Origin: Anarhynchus alexandrinus
Lineage: Eukaryota; Chordata; Aves; Charadriiformes; Charadriidae
Length of the DNA: 64,000 nt
NCBI GenBank assembly: GCA_008711295.1
Contig: VUYV01000121.1
Coordinates: forward strand, 261,690-325,689
Direction of reading: 5' to 3'
Notes under the pieces: generated by a model
Seen by the model: only the letters and a program-made list of their open reading frames with translations
The model's database searches: none
Told to the model about the DNA's origin: nothing
Program-made: the position numbers and the translations under genes
Part shown: in pieces, positions 13,391 to 25,545 of the stretch
Layout of the letters: every line of letters starts with the position of its first letter
Position numbering within the stretch: the stretch's first letter is position 1

Positions 13391-13470
13391 ATTGACCCAG
13401 CTACAATTGTGGTGTCGCAGTTTAGTGACCTGCTATTTGATATGCTTCCCTTTTATGATAATACCAGAAG
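13391..13470 (+). other. Exon-shaped segment, gene unknown (speculative)
   Basis: A strong pyrimidine tract ending TTTTCCTCCCAG precedes 13,391, and AGAAG followed by GTGAGA gives a good donor at 13,471. The 80 bases between are open in two frames. Frame 1 reads IDPATIVVSQFSDLLFDM and on into LPFYDNTR, a plausible globular-protein composition, but I recognise no family. No neighbouring exon of the same protein can be shown. It lies about 35 kb beyond the NRXN1 3' end on the opposite strand. It may be an exon of an unannotated transcript, a decayed gene piece, or chance. Confidence 0.2.
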
Positions 13471-16400
13471 GTGAGAAGATGAGAGTGGGTTAGGCAACAG
13501 GTGTCTACATTCTTTTGACGAGAGCTTCCTTTGTTCCTTGTTCCAACTCCATTCCTTTTTCAGTGACAGGTCTAAGGGTATCCTTAAATACAATTTTGAT
13601 CCAAAAGCCATTTAGCCACTTTTTGCTAACCTTTCAGTTGTGAGAGTTGTAGTATGTGGGGCATCATCACTTCAAACTTAAGAAGTTTGTTTGCTATAAA
13701 AAAGCTCAGGTTAACTATAGAATGATTATTTTATACCAAGTACTTTCATTACTTTCATAGACATTTTCTTTCAGAGCTAAAAAACTCCTTATTATATGCA
13801 GTTAATTTAAAATGTTCAATGAAATTAAATTTCAGGTGAATGTACATTTGAAAAAAAAGAAGGACAACATGATCTGAAGAGAATACTTTCTGAGGGAGGA
13901 TTGTGTGACATTTTTGAAAGCATAGCTTTTTTCCAAAGCTTGAACTGAGAACAAACAAACAAGAAACATTTAAGCTCTAGCCAATTTCCACATGGGAAAA
14001 AAAAAAGCTAAGATATAATGTCATATTTTATGAGATAAAGCTTTCTTTCAGCCAACCCTATCTAATGAAACACCATCAACCAGGCAATAGTGTTTGTATC
14101 ATAGTCTTACTACATCAAGAATAAACCCCTTCAGCCATGCAAACCTCTTCCCTTGCTTAGAGTCCTAGAGCACCGTTTCCAGAGAAGCTGGACCTCTCAT
14201 TTGGGGGAATTTCCTCATGCCGTTGAATCTGTCAAGGAACTGCCTTTGATGGATACTAACATCAGCATTGTTCCCTGTCTCTATCAGCTTCCTCTAATAA
14301 TAATTTGCCACTGTCTGGTAAAGAATTGTTCCGAAATGCTTTTCATGATGTGATAAACTATTATCCTATGCTGCCAGTTTACAAATATTTGTCATCTCAA
14401 AGAGTACAAAACAGACCATCTACCACATGGAGCACAGGTCTAAAGCAGTGGAGCTGCCAGTAGGGCTGGCTCAGGCGACTCGCAGAGATGACTCAGAAGC
14501 ACACCCTTGGTCCACCTCCATAGCTTGCTGGACCCGGGGCAGCTTCTTTAGCCATAACAGCTCCAGGGCCCAAGATTATTTTAGTAACTCCGTGGAAATG
14601 TTGGGAAAATGAATGCAACCAGCATGCACAATGACGCTCCAGAAGCACGTTCTCTCCATGTCACCATTAATACATTCCCTGAGTCTGTGCTTGGTGCCTG
14701 AATATATTGAGCTCAGCTAGAAGCCTAACAAGAGGAAGGAAGCACAAACCCACAGGTTTATCATACTGAGTTTCTGTGTATTTGCAGGCCAGCTCTGTAG
14801 CTAAACTGCACATGGTTTGTATTTAATTTCCTCAGGGATTCAAGCAGTAATAAAAATAAACTATAATTAATGACTGACTAAGCCCAGAACTCTTCATACA
14901 CCTTAAAAAAACCCAGAAAACAGCTGATAATGTTGAAATAAACAAAATAATATGCTTATTCATCAAGACCACTAGCCAGCAACATAAAAGAATAAAATAA
15001 ATTTTAAAAACCTTCTTAGAAGCTATTGATATGAGGTATCTTGAGCTCTGCTAGGAAAAAAATCTTGCAAGGTTTCTAATAAGCTAATGTCTCTGAATTG
15101 GTGCTCTTCTGTGTCCTCTGGCTGTCCACAGTTGCTACAAAAGAGGTATGATATCTCTCCTCTAGCAGTAAAGCAGGATTTGTCTCTGCAGGTGAGTATT
15201 TACAGTACAGAGTATTCAGAGCTCTGGAGTGGGGTGAGGTTATCCCTCTGGATTTAACAGGGAATTTAACAAACCTGGGAAGCTGTACAGGCATGATTGG
15301 CAAAGCCATCTAAACTAAGCCTAGCGCAGCCATGGGTTTCATTAGCTCCCCATCATCCAAGGGAGGCCTTTTTCCCCACAGCTCCCAAGACCACAGGGCT
15401 TGCCAACCAGAGCTACCTCTCCCCAGCAATCTTCCCACCTTCAAATTCACCAGGTGTGCTGGCAGCACAAAGGCACATGTGTACAGGATGCTCGCTCTCC
15501 TTGTGATAGAAAATTGCAGGTTGGGAGGTCTGTGTGTTTGGTCCTTTAAATACTGCCCCTTTCAAGAAACCAGAGCTGTATTTCCTTACTGACTTTTCTC
15601 AGTTTGTTCGTACTAAGGCCCTTAAGCTTTAGATTAAGCACTTAAGCCTATAATAGAAGAGACACAAAGAAAACAGTAAACTGTTAATTTAGATAATGGT
15701 GAGGAAGAAAAACTCACAGATTGCATGCCATTTTAATTCCTCCCCCTCATGTCCAAAGCTAAGTCTCTGTAGGCTTCTACATTCAATATTCTTCAATGCA
15801 ATGCAAACTCTACATAACACAGGCCCCCCACTACAGCGTATAAATCCTGGAATGCGGTGGAGAACAGAATGTGAGAAGTTTATGTTTTCCACCTCACCGT
15901 GCAAAAACCTAGAGGGATAGCCCAGGGCTCTCAACACTAACAACTTAGGTGATATAATTACAGACCACCCTGCAGCAGCATAAAACAAAGCCTGAGGTAA
16001 GTCCATTTGCCACCAGTTCTCCAAAAAGAAATTCAACTCACCCATTCAGAACCAGGGAGGCAATTTGGCAACCTGGGTAACTTTAGGATCAAAAGATTTT
16101 CAGCAACAGGAACATGGCTGCCCATAGGGAATTTGGAGCCTGCCTCTTCCCTGCCAGAGGACATGCATCAAAGCAATTCCAGTGGACCCAGGCTGTCACA
16201 CCACTATGAGTATGATACCAAAGGGGCATCACCGGTTTCGTCATGTCTGATTCTAGCATTTCCTAAAGAATTATCAAAACAATGTATCCACCGTGTCACT
16301 GCTGATGGCATTCATCTATACCAAAGCCCCTGCCTCTGGAAAGGGCCAGTCAGCAGTGCTTCAAATCCTGCCTTTCCTTTAGATCATTGCTAGTGCAAAC

Positions 16401-19400
16401 ATGCTTTCTGGACATAGTTGGGGCATTCTCAAGGAAAGAGCTGGGGTGCAGGTATCTTGCTTAAGTGGCTGGGAAACAACCTCCTCATGTTGGTGTAAAC
16501 TGGGGAACAGGCACTTCCAGGGCTGTGATGCCAAACAGCTGGTTATTCACTGAGGATGGATCAGTTTAATTTTGGGAACAGCACCCTTAATCACTTGGCA
16601 CATGGCCGCTGGGACACTAAGCAAGGTGGTGGGGTGCACCATGCTTCAGCATGGATGGGGCTGCGTGCCATGGAGCTCTTCAGAACAATGGCAATTCATG
16701 AAGATATGGATATGCATGACTTGTTTGTAGATGTGGGCAGCCCTTGGGCACCTACCTGCAGGTACTTTGACATGCCAGCCACCCAGACATTTACTACAGA
16801 CCGTCTTCCAGGAAGAGCGAGTCCCTCCCACGGCTCACGCAGCAACACCCTTGCTATAGCACTTATTCCATTCCCACTGGCCCTGCAAGCATATGGCAAC
16901 ATCAGCTTTTACTGAATCTGGCCCCCAGTATGGTGTAAAAGAGGGCAGAGCAGAGACTCATTGCTGCCTTGCAGCAACAAGTTTCCCTCATTCCCGTTCT
17001 TTGTAAAGGCGTTACCTTGCATTTTTACATATATTACATTGTCATTTGACAGTTGCATTAAATGCTTTTGCTCTTACTTGGAGAGAAGCAGAATGCACAT
17101 AATTTCCCTTCCCTGTAACACTGATTATTCAGTGTAGCTATAGCATGGCCTTGTGTCTCTACATTAAGCTGTATTAATCTTCTCTGTCTGTCTGCTTATG
17201 GAAGTCTTTTACATACCTCTAATCGTTTTTAGCTCTCCAGACACCTCTGTTTTTGCTGTATGCTTCAGATAAGAAAAAAAAAACAAACCAAAAACAACAA
17301 CAAACACGGTGATAATCTATATTTATATACTATACAGAGAGGCTATATGCAGCAGAAGAAAAAAAAAAAAAGCTGATTAGGAAGGACTACTGAAACATCA
17401 CCTACTTAAAGCAATGCCATACATAGCCAGTGAAGGCTTATAAAATAATGAGACTTGTAGCAACGACTCAAAGTGGGTATTACACACTAAATAGAGAGGT
17501 GTTACAGCAGCCTGTCCAAGAAAAAGATTTAGTAGTTATTTCAGAAACACTCCTGAAGCATTCAACCTGATATGCTGCTACGTTAACAAAGGAGGCAAAT
17601 AGGATGCTAGAATGTCTTGCTAGAGGCATACAATGTACATCAAAAGGCTGATGGTTAAATTACTAAACAAAGCACTCCATATGGACCAAAAATAGATTCT
17701 TTTCCGTACTTGAAATAAGTTGTAGATAGCAAGTAATTACCTGCAGGTTACTACCTTTATTCCTTCCTATTATGCTAGTCCTTTTCTTCCCCATAACAAT
17801 ATCTGTCCAGTGAACACATTATTCATAGCAATTCCTGTCTGCATTCATAGTAACTTCAAGCCATTTTTTGGACAACATTGGGCTTATTTCTAAGCTATTC
17901 ATTGGACAGAACTACAGAATGAAAGAAGTAGGGGCCTGTTTTTTCTCCCTTTAGAATTTCTCAATTAAGCAGGTCACTGATGCACCTTAAGTTAATAACC
18001 ACAAACCTATCCTGATAAGGTTGTAGCTGAGGGTCTCTTCTGTACTGCTGCAAGCAGCCATGGCTTGCTTCTCTCCAAAAATACCTTGGAAACAAGCCCA
18101 GGTTGTTCCTCTGCTGAGAAAGAAATATGCATTGCTTTGTTCAAGGCAGCAATAAATAATATAAAGGGGTGGATGAAAATAAACACCTCAAATTGAACTG
18201 AATATAAAGCAAAGTGAGATGGTGGAGATCACTTTTAAATGCTGCCAAGGTTTGAGAAAATGAAGTCCATTTGAAGGGAGAATTTTCCTCTCAGTTATAT
18301 TGCTCTAGATCAAAAGCCAGTGTAACAGATTGCTCTGTATGGGACAGATGTAATTGGAAACAATATGCAGCCTAACTATTCTAACCCTGGATATTAACAA
18401 GGCACACAACTGATCTAAAAAAAAAAAAGTAAAATCATGAGATATATCTAAAAAAAAATCCTTCTTTTTTTAAAAAATAAATACATTTGAATTTTTGTTT
18501 GCTCTCTCACTTCTAAGACTTCAGGAAGTAAATCATACTTTCATAACTTTCTCCACCAGTATGGAAAAGCAAGTAATCAAACACACACACAAGCATATAT
18601 ATTTGTATGTTCAGAAAAATAGTTCTAAAATCACCTGACTCCAGGAGCTGAGAATATAAGGAAAACACCAGTGTTGCAGGACATACAATAAAAAGCAAAT
18701 GTTTCCAGCACAGCAGTTCATTTGTTCTGAGTAGGCTTTCAGTTATGCATTGATGCAATTCAATAGCAGGAGTCTTGAATAAATAGACAACAAGTTTTGC
18801 AATACTTCAATGATAGTGCATCTGATTTTTAGTATAGGACAAAGCAAAAATTGTCAGTGGTGCCTTATGGAGATCTGGTTTTAAATTATTACACTTATTC
18901 TCCACTTCAGTAGCAATTCTTATATTACACCATGAAAACAGAAGCAGATCCTAGCATGCAGAAAAGGTGGGGAAAAAAATAAAAAATGTGCTAAAATTCC
19001 TTGGTGTAACGTGGCATATTATACTCATATGACATGGCAAGACCTTTTTTTTCTTGTCTTTCATGGGAAGATTTTACTGAAGTACCTGGAATACTGAAAA
19101 CTATGACAAAAGCTGATGCTGAATGGGAAACAAAAAAAAAGGACCTAGAACAAACAGCTGCCATTTGAGGGCTTAAAAATTGCTGTTTGCACCTTTACAT
19201 GACATCCCCCAAGAACTTTGCCCTTTCTGCTCCTTACATGATTCCAAACCTCTTTAAGTAACTAGTCTTCCTCTTTTGGATCTTCTAAAATGACAAGCTG
19301 ATGAGCCATCAGATTGAAAAGCACCAGCCATTTAGCAGATTTATGAAGCCCGCTCAAGAATTATGTGGCACCTAAGAAAAGAAAATTAATGTTATATCGG

Positions 19401-19609
19401 TATTTGCACTATGAAGCCTCATGAAGGGTCCCTTGAGGGGCCCCCTTGAGAATAAGACCATATAGTGGCCTACTACTAAGATAGAAAAAAGACAGAAATT
19501 GATAGCAAGGAGAATGCTCAAAGTTTTGTAAACCATAAAAGCTTAGGATTAATTTTAATTCCAGAAGTAGAATATCTTTATTATTATGGAGAAAAGATTA
19601 AGTAATTAT
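13471..19609. other. Intergenic DNA, no gene seen
   Basis: AT-rich with short A runs. A slightly GC-richer patch at 16,000-16,900 carries chance frames, including one of 119 codons. TGAATCTGGCCCCCAGTA near 16,911 may be a scrap of the palindromic amniote repeat. Confidence 0.5.
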
Positions 19610-20190
19610 ATATTGTAGGATTGTCTAGGTTGGAAGGAACTTTTAAGGTCATCGAGTCCAACCATCAACCTAACACTGCCAAAATCACCACTAAACCGTT
19701 TCCCTAAGCACCACGTCTACCCAGCTTTTAAATACCTCCAGGGATGGCAACTCCACCACTTCCCTGGGCAGCCTGTTCCAATGTTTGAGAACCCTTTCGG
19801 AGAAGAAATTTTTCCTAATATCCAATCTAAACCTCACCTGGTGCAACTTGGCCATTTCCTCTTGTCCTACTGCTTGTTACTTGGGACAAGAGACTGACTC
19901 CCACCTCACTACAACCTCCTTTCAGGCAGTTGTAGAGAGTGATAAGGTCTCCCCTGAGCCTCCTTTTCTCCAGACTAAACAACCCCAGTTCCCTCAGTTG
20001 CTCCTCATAGGGCTTTTGCTCTGGACCCTTCACCAGCTTCATTGCACTTCTCTGGACCCACTCCAGAACCTCAATGTCTTTCTTGTAGTGAGGGACCCAA
20101 AACCAAATACAGTATTCAAGGTGGGGCCTCATCAGTGCCAAGTACAAGGGGACAATCACTTCCCTAGTCCTGCAGTGATATGCAGCAATG
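19610..20190 (-). mobile_element. CR1 LINE fragment, 5'-truncated, minus orientation
   Basis: The minus strand encodes the C-terminal end of the CR1 ORF2 reverse transcriptase. The block [20 protein letters not shown] is followed by LREL and [12 protein letters not shown] segments, which are hallmark CR1 residues. After a frame break the copy continues with the expected IRK and HWNRLP-like segment and the 3' UTR (TTGGACTCGATGACCTT). The tail (CCTAGACAATCCTACAATA) is a degenerate form of the CR1 end. The copy is 5'-truncated, as nearly all CR1 insertions are; its upstream limit is uncertain between about 20,165 and 20,243. The frame break shows it is dead. Confidence 0.95.
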
Positions 20191-21384
20191 TACCTCCTAA
20201 GTGCAAATTGAATAGGTATATTTAGCTTTCTGCAGGGAATCATGAAATTAGGTTCAAATAGAAGAAAACTGGCATGTAAGCACTGTTATTTCTTATAATA
20301 AATGAACAGTGAAACAGGCACATTTTTATAAGAGAAAGTATGTCTCATACAGCATACTGATGAGCAAGACACTCAGCTATCCTGGTGGAAAAAAAAAACC
20401 CAACAAAACGAAAAACAAACCTTTCCTCCTTTGTTTTATGATTTATCTTCATGGCTAGAAGAGCCAGAAATTGCATCTGTCCCCCAAGGTGAGGACTCAA
20501 GAAGAGCACTTCTGCTCCCTCTGGACTCTGCTGTTTCCACTGTGATTGCTTTCGCAAAGGCCATAGAGCCTGCTAACACCACCTTGGTCACTGGAAAACA
20601 ACGCATGCATTAAGGCTTGCCAGCCGGAATTGATTTTGAACGCTGCTTTCACCCTAAGTCAACAGCTCTGATTTGTCTCCACTAGAAGTGGTTCATCAGC
20701 TCTGGATACATGTTTCTGTCTGAACTGCAGAGCAAGCTCCAAACCAGATTTGTGGGTAAAAGGGTTGTACCAGCATAGCTGACAGGTGAATTCGTCCCAC
20801 TCGCTAGGTTGGAGGGTTGCAGTGGAAACCTGAAAAATGGAGCGATCCCTTTCCCCCTCTCTATGCTAAATTGTGCTGGTGTTGCAGAAGAAAGGCTAGG
20901 AGACAAAACCTACAGAAAATTCCCAGACAAAAACAATTTCATTAAGCTAGAGTTAGGCTTCTAAACAGCTGTTCATTGCTGAAGGGAAAAACCTTAAAAC
21001 AATACTGGATTTTTCTCAAAACCATTTAAAAACCCTGGGATTTGAAAGTTCAGATTACAGTAGAAAAGAAGAAAAAACAGAATGCCACACCACAGCTATT
21101 TGCATAGAAATGTATATTTAAACTCACTCAAGCAACCTTAATTTTGTCTTCTCTCGTGTGTGCCATTCACCTCTCTGCAGCATCTGTGTCTTGTGCGGAC
21201 GAGACACATTTTGATGGAAGAGTTTTCACTAAAACCTAGAGGCAGTTCACAGGCTGTGAGTAGAGGAAACTTTAGCCCCCTCCCTTGGATAAGTTCGCCC
21301 AAGGAGTTGGGAAAATCTGGTGGACACAACATTGCAAGTGCACAGAAACATATTAGTAGATGTTGAGACCAAAATACCAAAATA

Positions 21385-21435
21385 AGCACGAACTCTGACC
21401 TCCTGTGTAACACAGCATGGAGAATTTCATGTGTA
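21385..21435 (+). mobile_element. Possible ancient L3/CR1-like LINE tail fragment
   Basis: CTCTGACCTCCTGTGTAACA and CAGCATGGAGAATTTCA resemble a segment common in old amniote L3/CR1-like tails (tctgacctcctgtataacacaggccatagaatttcac). The piece is about 50 bases and was recognised from memory, so the family name is tentative. Confidence 0.4.
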
Positions 21436-23769
21436 ATCTTTGCCTCAGGCTCTGCTTGAGCTGGAACATACCTTTTAAAAAGATGCTCGCTTTTGATACA
21501 AACATTTCAAATGGCAGAAGATCTACCATATCCCCAGCTCTGCTCTGTGGTTGTTTTGTAACATGCATCCTTATAAATGGGGATCAAATTTGTAGAGAAA
21601 CACATAATTTCTTTTGGTGTTGTGCTCCCTTCTTTGTAAACTGCAGTACTTTATGCCTTGTTCTGTCCTTCAGAAGTTTTTTGCTAACATTCATCAGCTG
21701 AATACATTTCCTATCTTCATCTAAATGTTTAAAATAGATGTTTTTCTTCACAGATTTTGTTTTCAAACCATCTCCAAATCATTTCTACTTCCCTGCTTCC
21801 CCTAGGTTTCCTAGATGACATTCTAGTTGGGAAAAAAAAACCCAAAAAACCAACATAGTCCCAAAAAAACATCCAACCCTGCTCAAATTGAACAAGTGAA
21901 CTTTGTAGCCTTTATACGCTCTGTAAAATCCTACTTCTCCCTTAAGTCCAAGGTGGCAACCTCATGCTTTTACTGTAAGTCTCTAACTGCTTGATGCTTT
22001 TAATTAAAGCCCCAACTCCTGGAATCAAAGGACAACAAAAATCTCAGCCTCCAGAAGAGCTCTAACCCTCACGTTAGGCAATAAAACTTGAACATATGAC
22101 CCAAACACCAAAAAAACATAGCCTCAGATATAAAATTGTTTCATTATTTTAGACAGCTGAACCACACATTTGGATGTGTAGGACTAGGAGAAATATGCCA
22201 TTACTAACTGGAAGAGCAGGAATCTCATCCAGCTGGAGGCTTACCATCACCTCCTAGAGCACAGTGGCAGGAGCTTCCCAGCAAACCCTGAAGCAGTTCT
22301 GAAGCAGAAAGTCGTCTTGTCATCACCTGCTAAAGGAGAGGAAACACTAAATGAGAAGCTAGAGATCCTCCCTGTTTTTATGTGGAGACAAGCTTAAGTC
22401 CTCTCCAGTTCCAACAATCTCACTTTCTAAAAGCAAGAATTTCCTCAAGCAGAAGAAAACCCAACAAAGAAAACTATAGACAACATGAACTTAAAGATTA
22501 AATGTCTAGCTTTACCTTCCTGAGAGCCCTTCACCATCTGTAGATGATGGAAGCTTTCTCAAAGAACAAAGCAACCAGCAAACACCTCTGAAAGGGCCTC
22601 CTATCCCAGAAATAAAGTAGGTACATTTGAAAATAGCCAGGTGTTCCTGGGCACATGTTCCCCAGCTCAGGACTGTGTAGATTAAAAAGCACCTATCAGC
22701 TGCAGCTCAGAGCTGAGATGTTGAAGCCATCAAGGCACTATGCTCAGTGAAAAAAGGATTTTGGCTGAAAATGTTATCAGGTAACCAGATATCTCTTACA
22801 CCGGGTCCATGGAAGAGCCTGGAACTGCCTTCAGCTTTCTAAGTTGCCAACTAATGCCCTGTTATCCCCAGCAAAGGGAGACACAAGCCAATTCACTGGA
22901 GATTTTTCATTCAAACGGTGCCTGAAGGCTGACAGTTGAGTCAATNCATTTACAGCAACAAATAATTGAAAGCAGCACAACAAACCTTTCCTCCATCCCT
23001 CTAATTCACTTACACAAAGCAAATTCTTATTCCTGGTAGAAGCACAAAGCTCTGCAGGGCATGGGGGACTGAGAGACAACTGCTGAGCAGCTGGGCAAGT
23101 GAGAGATTTCACTACTTACCAATTTCATGTAAGCTCAACATAACAGCACTATTAGGTTTATATTATGTATCAGTAAAAATACTAATTACAGAGGTCCAGA
23201 CTTGAAACAGTTTCTCAGAACGAAATGCCTACAGCTAGCATGCGGAACGAGTGTTCTTTGCGGGGATACACATTCCCAACTAAACAGAAAAAAACATGCA
23301 CAGTTATTATCATTTAGAAAAGACAAAAGCTGCCAAAGCAAAGGAGATGCCATCAGTGCTCAGAAAAGAGGCCTTTATTGTTTGCTACTAATTGCAAGGC
23401 AAAAGAATTCACAGACATTTCAAAGCAGCAGCTGTCTTGTCCTTAAAAACTCCTTCCACTTGGAAAGGAAGATTTTCATTTTAACAGCCTCCAGAAGCTT
23501 TTATGGCTTGCTACCATCCAAGGCCATTCAGATGTGTTATTTCTATATTGATTGTGTTGTGGGGTTCAGTAAAAAGGTTTAAGAAGCTAAGAGAAAAGCC
23601 TGTTGAGCCTGTAACTAGAAAAATTACTATTTAAGTCTCAGCAATTTCTGCGAAATTAATGGTTACTTCTTCCCCCAACACACACTGGCCTTGTTAATTT
23701 TACTGGTAAAAATCTACACAGACTCAATTGCTCAGGAGACTGCAACTCGATCCTTTGAAGCTATATGTT

Positions 23770-23829
23770 CCACCTGCTGTAAATCATCTGTGGAGTGAAG
23801 CTGATTTACATTAGCTGAGAATCTGGCCT
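23770..23829. repeat. Palindromic amniote repeat relic with intact 9-bp arms
   Basis: TGTAAATCA at 23,778-23,786 is the exact reverse complement of TGATTTACA at 23,802-23,810, with a 15-base spacer containing TGGAGTGAAG. It is followed by TTAGCTGAGAATCTGGCC. The layout is that of the fossil with gtaaatcag, tggagt, tgaagtca, ctgatttacac and cagctgaggatctggccc. Confidence 0.5.
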
Positions 23830-25467
23830 GCTGTGGCTAAAAACTCCCCATCTGGTTTAATCAGTCCCCCTTCTGGAAAACCCTAAGGATCATCATTTCA
23901 AGCTGTATTTGTCTCTAAGACCTTTGTAAAGTTGATCTTGTGCATACAGCCAGGAATACCCTACCATTGCTAGGCTGGGCACTCTCAGCAGTGAGTGAAC
24001 TTGCTAAATGAGGCTCAGGGTGCCCACCTGTTTTGCAATGTCCTGCAGAATTTTTTATTTCAGAGGTTTCCCCAGCTAAATGTCTTTCTTCAGAGGTGTT
24101 GATCCTGCTTTTATCAGCCAGTAAACCTGGCAGCCGTTATTGTGTGCGCCTGACTGTTAGGAGCTGGCATCGTTGTATTTGTGGCATTAGATGAGAAAAA
24201 CAACAACAAAAGCATCTAACTTCTTTTGTGGAAAGATTTCACTTAAATGTGCTTTTCATCTTTTCTGTTGTGGGGAATAGTGTCTGTTTTTCTGCCTCTA
24301 CATCTCCAATTAATGTTTGGCCATGAGTGTAAACATCAAGAGAAGCTTTGCTTGGGCAAGGAGTGAGTAAAGCTAAGGCCTCATCTAAATCAGCTGAAGG
24401 GAAAGACAGTTCCAAAGATACATCAAGACTTGGGAGACTGGGTTGAGTTCTTTGCTCTGTCACAGACTCTGCTTGGGTACCTAAATAAGCTACTCAAGGT
24501 CAGATTCAAAATGAGATGTAGGCAACTACAGAGGGAAGGAGACTGTAGTCTGGAAAAAGCTTACACACAGGCACTTCAAACTCCTTGCTATCAAACTTGG
24601 ACAGGCATCAAAATAACAGTCATTAGAGGACCCAACTTGGGACAGCCAGGTCCAGTTCCTGCACCTGCCTAAGGGGATTCAGACATGTCTGCCATCTCCC
24701 AGAAGCATCTGAACTGTCTCTGTCCAGAGGGACTGAAGAGGGGGATCCCCACAGCTATGTTACAGCTGCATCATTGTGCAAAAATTTATTTTGGACATTG
24801 TGTGTAAGCAGACTGTATCCATACTACTGTCATTAGGTTATTCATCAGGATGCACCAAAGTATGTCCTGGTTCATACCCAGAATGCATTTATATTCCCCA
24901 AACACTATATCCACAGGCAGCACATTGCAGAGCTAAACTCACTCCTACTGCTTGTCTTGCTCTCAAATTATTTCTGGTGCAAGGAACAGCTTCAGTGTGG
25001 GAAGGAAGGGAAAAGGAGATACATAGCAGGCCACAAAAGCACTGTGAAGAGAGAGAGAAGAACTCCTCTTCCTCCAGTATGTTAAAAGAGCTGAGGGAAC
25101 CCTATCAAGTACTGGGAATGCAGTGGGACACCCATCTAGAGGAGAGCATGGCTGATGCTCCAAAGCCAAAACTCTGAAAGCTGAGTGAGGTAGCCAAGAT
25201 GTACAGTTGAACACCTGTCCTTGCTCATAGCGTTTCTTAACCCAATAGCTCAAATCAGAGACAACCAAGAGTACTGATTTAAGGCAGCTTCTTTCTTAGT
25301 AAGCTGGCTATTTCAGTTCCCATTTAAAGAGGATGAGTCTGTCCTATATACGTAGGCTCCTCTAAATGGAGACGAGGTCTTTAACAGTGTTCTGGATAAT
25401 ATATGGGCACCAGATGACTGCAAGGTAGGTGCTGCAGTACTGTAATTCTTTATTAGATTTGGCCTTT

Positions 25468-25545
25468 AGTGCTTCAGCTCTCCATCTGTAAAATCAGGAT
25501 GAAAGCACTTCCCTGTTTTGTAGCTCATTTTCATACTCATTCGTA
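25468..25545 (+). mobile_element. Possible MIR-family SINE relic
   Basis: CTTCAGCTCTCCATCTGTAA followed by AATCAGGATGAAAGCACTTC and CCTGTTTTGTAG parallels the MIR sense segment cctcagtttcctcatctgtaaaatggggataatagtacctac. The match is short but ordered. Confidence 0.5.
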
